Of a stretch of 64,000 nucleotides of DNA, positions 57,140 to 64,000 are shown piece by piece. The stretch is from Abelmoschus esculentus (taxonomy: Eukaryota > Streptophyta > Magnoliopsida > Malvales > Malvaceae), in the NCBI GenBank assembly GCA_035048815.1, contig JAUCBN010000043.1, positions 811,001-875,000 on the forward strand. The letters are read 5' to 3'. The stretch's first letter is position 1; each line of letters begins with the position of its first letter. The notes under the pieces are model-generated. The model was not told the origin of the DNA. It saw only the letters and a program-made list of their open reading frames with translations, and searched no databases. Made by a program: the position numbers and the translations under genes.

Positions 57140-59132
57140 GGTGCCAGAGTATCAAACTCCTGTATTTGATTAAATTGAAAACCAGAAAAGATTCTGAAAT
57201 TGTGAGAGATGAATGGTTAACAAGTACAACAGTCAACCAGGTGTTTTGGTGGAAGGAGATGAACTCGTTCGTGCTTAGGCCCAGACGTAGTTCCAAAGAA
57301 CCAGCTTGTGAGTCGGGCCTCTGATGATATCTACAAATTAAGAGAATCTGGGAATCCAAAGAATAATCTTTGGAATATAGGAGCCCCAAAACCCTCGAGC
57401 CTATCCATTGTTTCAACCCGTGATCGGTCGAGTTTTTATCGAGGTCGGGTTAAGTTTAAATTTAGAGTATAAAATATTTAATCTAATCCAATTCGATCGA
57501 GATTAAATATATAATTTTTTTTAAATTGCCTTAGAGATATTTATATTAATATTATTTTTTTATAATTATATCCTTAAAATCGATTTTTTATTTATAATTT
57601 AATCTTTAAAATTATATTTTTTATAATTAAATTTTTTAAAATTATTTTTCTATAGATCGAGTTGGAATCAAGTTTAAAGTATTTATTTTTGGATTGAATT
57701 AGATTATTTTTAAAAAAATGTTAAGATCAAATCAAAATCCAATTTAAATATTTATGTTGGGTTCGAGTAGACAAAAAATTGTATACGTGCCCTGCTCTCA
57801 ACTGAAAAAATGGGAATAAATTAAGTTTTTTATTTCACATCTTAATGGTAATATTAATAAAATTAAATTAATTTTTAACATTCACTTTTCATTTTTATTT
57901 ATTTTTTATATATATTTTATCTGAAAATATTAGTTCCTTCCATTACTATTTTCTTGATCTATCAATTCCATAAATTTGACTCCAATGGCAACATTATCTC
58001 TTCGAATATAATTGAAAATATGATTTCACTGATGTGGACTGCCTAAGCATGCCATATGATATGAGCATTAGTGTATAAATAAGTGACCTTAATTTTCAAT
58101 GAAATACTTTAAATTTTAATATGGAAATTAGTGTTGTAGTTGAATTTTCAATTAGGTGGTTGAGAAACTATTTTTATTTAAAATTCGTACAGATAAAATA
58201 AATACATCCATATTAGTCATTAAATTCACATATAATAAAATTTAAACGCATGGTTTTAATTTCTAAAAATCACTATAAATATCATAAAAACAAATTTAAG
58301 CCCATTTTTTTTGCTAATATTAAATGCTTAATTTGGCATAAGACGAATTAAGAAAAAAATTGTGCCCAATAATTATATTTGTTGCATTTTCCAACGAATT
58401 AAAAATAAAATAACAGCTTATAATGATAATTAAAATTTATGCAAGTCAACTATATATCTAGATCCATGAAAAAGGTATTGGATCTTGTGTTTTTCGTAAA
58501 TTTTAAGGACTAATAGAAATATAGTTATTAGATAATTCAATCGTAATTTTAAATTTGATATATAATATAATTATTTTTAAAAAATAGTTATGAATTAAAA
58601 AATATAAATTAAAAAATAGATATATAAGTAATATTAAAATAAAATAAATTAAAATTGGTACTCGAAATTATAAAGAAAGGAAAAGACACGTAAAGATAAT
58701 TTGTCCTCCATTTCATATCCGACATCATGAGCGGTGGTGTATACATTCTTTTTTAAAAGTGAAAATATTAAAAATTATTTTTTAATCTCTTATAAATTTT
58801 AGGGGCAAAATAACTATTAGTCCTCCAAATTTGATAGTTTTTTCTTCGGTCCTTGAATATTTCAGTCCATATTAAATATTTAACGTGATAATTTCTTTAA
58901 TTTTTAAATTTTAGGTGATATAGTATTAGACCTAGTAAATTTGACTCGAGATCCAAAAACTAAGATGATTTATTCAACTTGAGATCCAAAATTAATCCGA
59001 ATTTGACCCAAAAATTTAAATCAAAACGAACTAAAACCAATTTAAATTTTAATTGAACCAAATTGACTCGAACTGAATGACATGTTTGTCACCTTTATCT
59101 AGTTCTCTCATACTAATGCTACATGACACACT
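57140..59132. other. Spacer with PAGM promoter, no gene
   Basis: Bases 57140-57420 are PAGM leader and promoter, of fairly balanced composition. Beyond that the DNA is AT-rich; bases 58,800-58,960 carry a TAGTCCTCCAAATTTG..CGGTCCTTGAATATTTC pattern typical of decayed MITEs. Nothing definable. Confidence 0.4.
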
Positions 59133-59606
59133 TAGAGATGGGCACGGGTCGGGTCGGACTTTTGGCCCATCCGCACCCGACCAGAAAAATCATAACCTCC
59201 ACTCGCCACCTGACCCGGGTTTAGGGTGAAAAAATTCGACTTGACCCGATTTTTTAAGCTTTAAAATCCGAACCAAATCATTAAAAAATTTGAATATTTA
59301 GGGACTTAATTGTAAAAAAATAAAATTTAGGGATCTAATTATAAAAAAAATAAATTTTTAGTGACCTAATTGTAAAAAATAATTTTAGTGACCTAATTTT
59401 ATAAAATATATATAAAGAGAGATCATTGTTGCAAATATCCTTAAAATATATATTAAAAAACTACACTATTAGTTCCGAATCGGACCGGGTCGAATTTTTT
59501 CACCCTAAACCCGACCCGAACCCAAATTTTAAAAAAAAAAATCAACTCGATCGGACCGGTCGGGTCAAATCGAAACCCGTCGAGTTCGGGTTCCTTGACC
59601 TCCCTA
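59133..59606. mobile_element. 474-bp hAT-type MITE with 8-bp target duplication
   Basis: Termini: left TAGAGATGGGCACGG, right (reverse complement) TAGGGAGGTCAAGG, a hAT-style TAGRGA end. Flanks are GACACACT at 59125-59132 and AACACACT at 59607-59614, an 8-bp duplication with one change. Subterminal GGGTCGGGTC / GACCCGAACC words are arranged in opposite orientation. An internal inverted pair (TAGGGTGAAAAAATTCGAC at 59,223 and its complement at about 59,489) brackets an AT-rich centre. No transposase is present. Confidence 0.8.
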
Positions 59607-62075
59607 AACACACTCTTAAACTCCTCATCGAAATAATTAAAAAAATTAAAATTAAAAGTATAATTTTAAAAATTAAATTTATAAAATATAAAACTTGGAA
59701 CTAAAATCTACATTATCATATGTTTTATTATTTTAATTCAAGTGTCCCAGTCTTACTATTTTTCTAGGGTCCAATTATTTAAGTAACAACAGGAAAGGGA
59801 ACATGAAGACCCTAAACTTGAAGTAAATGGTCTGTCACAATACCAATTACCAAACACATTGTTGAACTAACAACGGAAAAGGGAACACCAGAAACCTAAT
59901 ACTTAATGATAGTGTAAGCCTTTGTACCAAACAAATCACATGCTAGATCATCAAAATTTTGTCATCATCAATGGCGGAGACACATGGTATAACATGGGAG
60001 CAGTCGTACCTTATTATTTGGACGATGGAGAAAAAAATAGAAAAAAGATTGTGTCCTTAATTGATATTAAAAAAAAAAACTATAAGATACAAAATTTTTA
60101 ATTTTATAAAAAATAATATCAAATAATTATAAAAATATTTTAATATAATAAAAGATGGTGATAGTGATCCACTACACTACATAAATTAATTATATTCTTA
60201 AAGCATGATTTGTCATGTTTGATGCTCGTGGGTGCTGACAATTAACCAATAAATATGACTTAATAATCTTAAGCAACATGAATCTACTCATGTGAAGACT
60301 AATTAAATATGATTTAACATCAGCATAGGGTATTTTTCTATTCAAAGTGTCAAATTTTATAATATATATTTATAAATTAAAGTTTGCAATATGAAAATGA
60401 AAATGAAAATTAATTTTTAGATTTATTAAGTTTCAACAACAAAATATAACAAAAAGGGACATATACTTATTTAAAATATGCCAAATTCTTCTATTAGTCC
60501 TTATATTTTTTGAATCAGTTACAGTGTTACAAATAATATATATTTTAGAACATATTTTGATTGATGCTCACCCTGAATTTTTAAAATTTTATGATTTGTG
60601 CCCACCCTAAAACATATTTTGATTGATGCCTACCCTCATAAATATTTATGGATCTGCCATTGATTACTAGTCCGTATTATATGTAAGTTGTAGATTTGAT
60701 TAATATACTCCAATTCGATCATTTAGTTTTTTTTTAAATCTCTAAATATTAGTTGTATCATAATATTATTTGAGTTAGGACTAAAATTTTAAATTCTGAA
60801 AAACACAAATACTAATATGATTGAATCAAAGTACAAGAACTAAATCCAAAATCTATACATGGCAAGAGGACTAATAATATAATTTAACATTTTAGATAAT
60901 TTTTTAAAAATAAAAATATTAATATACTAATTTTCTATTTAATATCTTACCGTACTAAATAAAATTTTACTTTTTGTCCACTAAAATTTTTTATTCATTC
61001 CTCTACCAGATATATTATTCTTTAACTTTAATAGTGTGTGCTTATGAGGATTTACAATTTAGAAAATGGGTTGTCTTTGCTTTATTAATTTTGCTTTTTA
61101 ATCCAAATTTTTGATAGCATATTCCCCATAAAAATGGACACTTTCAAATATAAAATATTAATTTATATATTTTAATTAAGATTATTTAATTTTAAACCCA
61201 ATAAAATAAATAAATAATATTTATCTTAAAAAACTAAATTTAATCGCTATATATAAAATATAAAAAATATTATCTTATAACTACTTATAAATTATTCTCT
61301 TATATTTTTTTAATAATATGTGTTTAAAATGTAAGCATCAATGTGTCCTATTACTAGTGGAATACAATAAAAATAAGTAAATTCTTAGCATCTTTTATAA
61401 ATTATTTAAATTTTATCTCATCTATAAATAATAATATATGTTTAAATATACTCAAACAGTGTCGGAACCAAGGGGATTTAAGGGTATCCGATTCTCGCCA
61501 ATTGTTATTTTTATTTATTAAATAGAGATAAAAAAATTTAAATATATAATTTTTTCTAAAACAATTGTTTTTGGTTCCGTCAATCAAAAAAATAAATATA
61601 TAATCTGGTCTCTCTATAATAAATTTATGATTTCGTCCCTGTACTCAAATTGATAGTTTTTTGTATTATAATAACAATCATATCGATTAAGTTATACTAA
61701 ATCGATTAAATACTTTAAAAAATTAAAATATAACATAATTTATATATATAATATCAATAACTAATCGGTTAATCCAGATCTAATTTTATAATATCTATTA
61801 CAAGAATCGACCCTCCCCATTTATAACAGCAGTTTAACAATTTATCTCTCTAACGAACTGATAATTTATAAATATATTAAAACTATTATTATTTCGGAAT
61901 TTATCATTTGTATTAGAAAAAGAATCAAATTACAGTATATCTCATACATATATAATAAAATAATACAAATATTTCTATTTCGAATATATTAATTAATTCA
62001 ATATTCTGATGTCAATTAACTTACACTACTTAATTTTTAGTTGACATTAATTTTTAAGTTAAATATTATAATTAA
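59607..62075. other. Repeat-rich AT spacer without genes
   Basis: Contains the candidate element at 59967-60664. Around 60,490-60,885 there are two opposed ATTAGTCCTTAT / AGGACTAATAAT motifs suggestive of another decayed MITE overlapping it. GTGTCGGAACCAAGG at 61,460 and TTGGTTCCGTCA at 61,568 form a further short inverted pair. No coding region. Confidence 0.4.
59967..60664. mobile_element. Candidate element bounded by inverted ATCAATGGCGGA ends
   Basis: The left end is ATCAATGGCGGAGACA; the right end, in reverse complement, is ATCAATGGCAGATCCA. The GGCGGAG(A/C)C-type end occurs in many plant genomes as a dispersed repeat terminus (another trace at 42,966). The interior repeats TTTTGATTGATGC(T/C)CACCCT at 60,548 and 60,618. 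A target duplication is not clear because the flanks are part of the palindrome. Class unknown. Confidence 0.4.
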
Positions 62076-62562
62076 GGGTAAACTGTAACAAAAGTCACTT
62101 AATTATGAGTATAGTTACATTTGGATCATCTAATTATTAAAAGTTACATTTGTGTCACTCATTATGGGTAAGGTTACATTTGGGTCACCTAATTATTAAA
62201 GATTACATTTGGGTCACTCAATTATAAGTAAAGTTATATTTGAGTCACTCTTCATATTTGAAAAAGTATATCAATTTGGTCATTTTTTCCTAAATCACTA
62301 GTATACTCTTGTTAACATTAGAATACTGCATTTGAAATTATTAATTAATCTAATACACGAATTGATAATTTCTTTTTAAATTTGAAGAGTGACCCAAATA
62401 TAATATTACGTATAATTGAGTGATTTAAATATAACCTTTAATATTTGGGTGACCTAAATGTAACCTTACCCATAAATGAGTGACCCAAATGTAACTTTCA
62501 ATAATTAGATGACCTAAATGTAACTCTACTCATAATTAAGTGACCTTTATCGTAGTTTACCC
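62076..62562. mobile_element. 487-bp Mutator-type MITE with 9-bp target duplication
   Basis: Flanked by perfect TATAATTAA at 62067-62075 and 62563-62571. The left end GGGTAAACTGTAACAAAAGT matches the right end in reverse complement GGGTAAACTACGATAAAGGT. The whole element is palindromic over about 200 bp per arm. Each arm is built of about four degenerate units like GTTACATTTGGGTCACCTAA, ATTAT-linked, in opposite orientation in the two arms. Non-coding. A 9-bp duplication with long terminal inverted repeats is typical of Mutator-like non-autonomous elements. Confidence 0.85.
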
Positions 62563-63385
62563 TATAATTAAATAATAAATATTTAAATCAACCTCAGATC
62601 TGGAATCCTACCTTAACACGCCCGAAAATTTTGTTAATTTTATAAAATCAAGGAGAATTATAGTGCGTAATTAGCAATTATATATAAATTACAATTTCTT
62701 AGTAAAAACAGATTTTTTAATTAAAAACTTATTACACCGCACCAAACAATTTAAATTAGTTAGGACTAAAGCTTCGGAGGATCGGTAATAATTTGGATAA
62801 AAATCTTTAAGGACTAAAGTGAAAAGTGATATTCTTTAAGGACTAATTCATAAATTAAGCCAGAGAAGAGAAAAAAATCAAACAAAAGTTTGCATGGATT
62901 TGGTTTTGTAGGAGATTGTTTTCCATTCTACTTCAATGTCCAAACTAAATTAAGCTGGAAATTTTTTATAAGGTAACTGACAATTAATTTTCGTATATAA
63001 GTAATCGTCTCCCTTTGTTTTCCTTCTCATAACTCTCTGCACTGATTCTCTTTCTCTCTCTTTTCTGATACAAAAATCTGGGATTTCTCTGTTACCCAGA
63101 TCCAGGTACTGCTTTATCCATGTCCTTACTTGAATAAACAAATCTGGGACTTTCATTGCTCTGTTTTTTTTTCTCTTCTTTTTTGGCGGCAAATAGCTAA
63201 ATTCTCTCCTTAAAATGTGGCTTATGTAGAGATTTATTGTTTTTTATAGGTTCTATTTTTCTGGGTCTTGGTCAGTTTTGTGTCTGGTTTTGTATCCAAT
63301 CGTTGAGTTTTGGTTTTTGATTTTTCAGCGTATAGGAAAAAAGGGGACGGGAACATAAAGCTAAGATTTTTTTTCGGTTGTGGCA
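62563..63385. other. PEPC promoter and 5' UTR with probable leader intron
   Basis: Donor CCAG/GTACTG at 63115 and acceptor TTTTTCAG/CG at 63328 suggest a 213-nt intron (63116-63328) within the 5' UTR; the leader then continues to the ATG at 63386. A CT-rich tract (TTCTCTTTCTCTCTC at about 63,047) lies just upstream. No TATA box is obvious. Confidence 0.5.
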
Positions 63386-64000
63386 ATGGCGACTCATATC
63401 AACAGTAGCAAGTTAGAGAAGTTGGCTTCCATTGATGCACAGCTACGAGCTTTGGTTCCTGCTAAAGTAAGTGAAGATGATAAATTGGTGGAGTATGATG
63501 CTTTGCTTTTGGATCGGTTTCTCGATATTCTTCAGGATTTACATGGCGAGGATCTTAGGGAAACGGTACGTCATTCTTCAGTTTACCCCCTTTTTTATGT
63601 TTGGCTTTAGATCGTTTGATCACGTGGCTTTGTTTCAAGTTTTAATGGCGATGGACTGACATTTGGTTTCGAGTAGACATATTTTGAGGTTGAAAACTAA
63701 TGATTAAAAGACATTGACTTATGAGGCTTAAGATGCTAAATAGATTGATTTGGTTTTGAAAATTTGTGTAGTGATTTACAGTGATGAAATTGTATTTTTT
63801 TTTCTCTCTTTTTTGTGGTTGATTTGTTTAGGTTCAAGAATGTTATGAACTTTCTGCTGAGTATGAAGGGGAGAATAACCCCAAGAAACTCGAGGAGCTG
63901 GGAAATGTTTTGACGAGTTTGGATCCGGGTGACTCCATTGTTATAGCCAAGGCTTTCTCCCACATGCTTAACTTGGCTAACCTGGCTGAGGAAGTTCAGA
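63386..64000 (+). CDS. PPC: Phosphoenolpyruvate carboxylase, plant type, N-terminal part (3' partial)
   Basis: Cytosolic enzyme fixing bicarbonate onto phosphoenolpyruvate to give oxaloacetate, anaplerotic in C3 plants. Exon 1 is 63386-63565 (60 codons) and exon 2 runs from 63832 off the window end. The first in-frame ATG gives MATHINSSKLEKLASIDAQLR; the SIDAQLR context with Ser15 is the regulatory phosphorylation site of plant-type PEPC kinases, which separates it from the bacterial-type PPC that lacks it. Continuing landmarks: [49 protein letters not shown] (residues about 24-72) and DSIVIAKAFSHMLNLANLAEE. The catalytic parts lie outside the window. No lesion seen in the 116 or so residues present. 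Confidence 0.96.

Noticed and set aside
56940..57416. 158-codon minus-strand frame extending beyond PAGM exon 2
   Set aside because: It crosses the exon 2 acceptor and intron 1; only the part from 56994 downward is PAGM coding sequence, in the proper frame.
59426..59704. 92-codon plus-strand frame
   Set aside because: It is composed of the GC-rich right arm of a hAT-type MITE; not a gene.

Overview
This window looks like nuclear DNA of a dicotyledonous plant. The evidence is genes with many GT-AG introns, AT-rich intergenic DNA, and plant-only families: a CYP71-clan P450, a DUF641/GIL1 protein, an ALOG/LSH protein, an EP1-type lectin, and plant-type PEP carboxylase. The repeat style suggests Malvaceae (cotton relatives), but this is a guess from memory and was not tested. 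All exon boundaries were placed by eye from splice consensus, reading phase and family knowledge.

Left part (1-13,060): the 3' end of a SEC61 alpha gene, then a decaying tandem array of intronless CYP71-clan P450 genes on the minus strand. Only the middle copy (5272-6780) is intact. Copy 1 carries a 63-bp deletion removing the start codon, a nonsense codon, and a 35-bp deletion at the 3' end. Copy 3 carries an 8-bp frameshifting insertion. A relic of a different P450 lies at about 10.06-10.42 kb, and 5'-flank remnants of a lost copy lie directly behind SEC61. Because the flanks are duplicated, paralogous empty sites can be read inside the window; they show insertions with target-site duplications (3180-3420, 4268-4766, 7308-8941, the last holding a nested element).

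Middle (16.5-42.3 kb) is mostly single-copy housekeeping and signalling genes: a GIL1/DUF641 protein (+), a 24-exon LRR-malectin receptor kinase (-), MBF1 (-) head-to-head with a ZDP-like DNA 3'-phosphatase (+), a RAB3GAP2-N protein (-), and plastid uroporphyrinogen decarboxylase (+) head-to-head with it.

Right part (42.3-64 kb): an ALOG/LSH gene (-) whose stop codon lies 10 nt before a splice donor and which appears to have 3'-UTR introns; a three-copy minisatellite; a small antisense EP1 relic and an intact EP1-like secreted lectin (+); a complete phosphoacetylglucosamine mutase gene (-); a repeat-rich stretch with a hAT-type MITE (59,133-59,606) and a Mutator-type MITE (62,076-62,562); and the first two exons of a PEP carboxylase gene running off the end.

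The genes do not form a pathway. I see no clear new molecular system. The most informative signals are the P450 array decay history, the ZDP-like gene with an aberrant C-terminus, and the LSH 3'-UTR introns.
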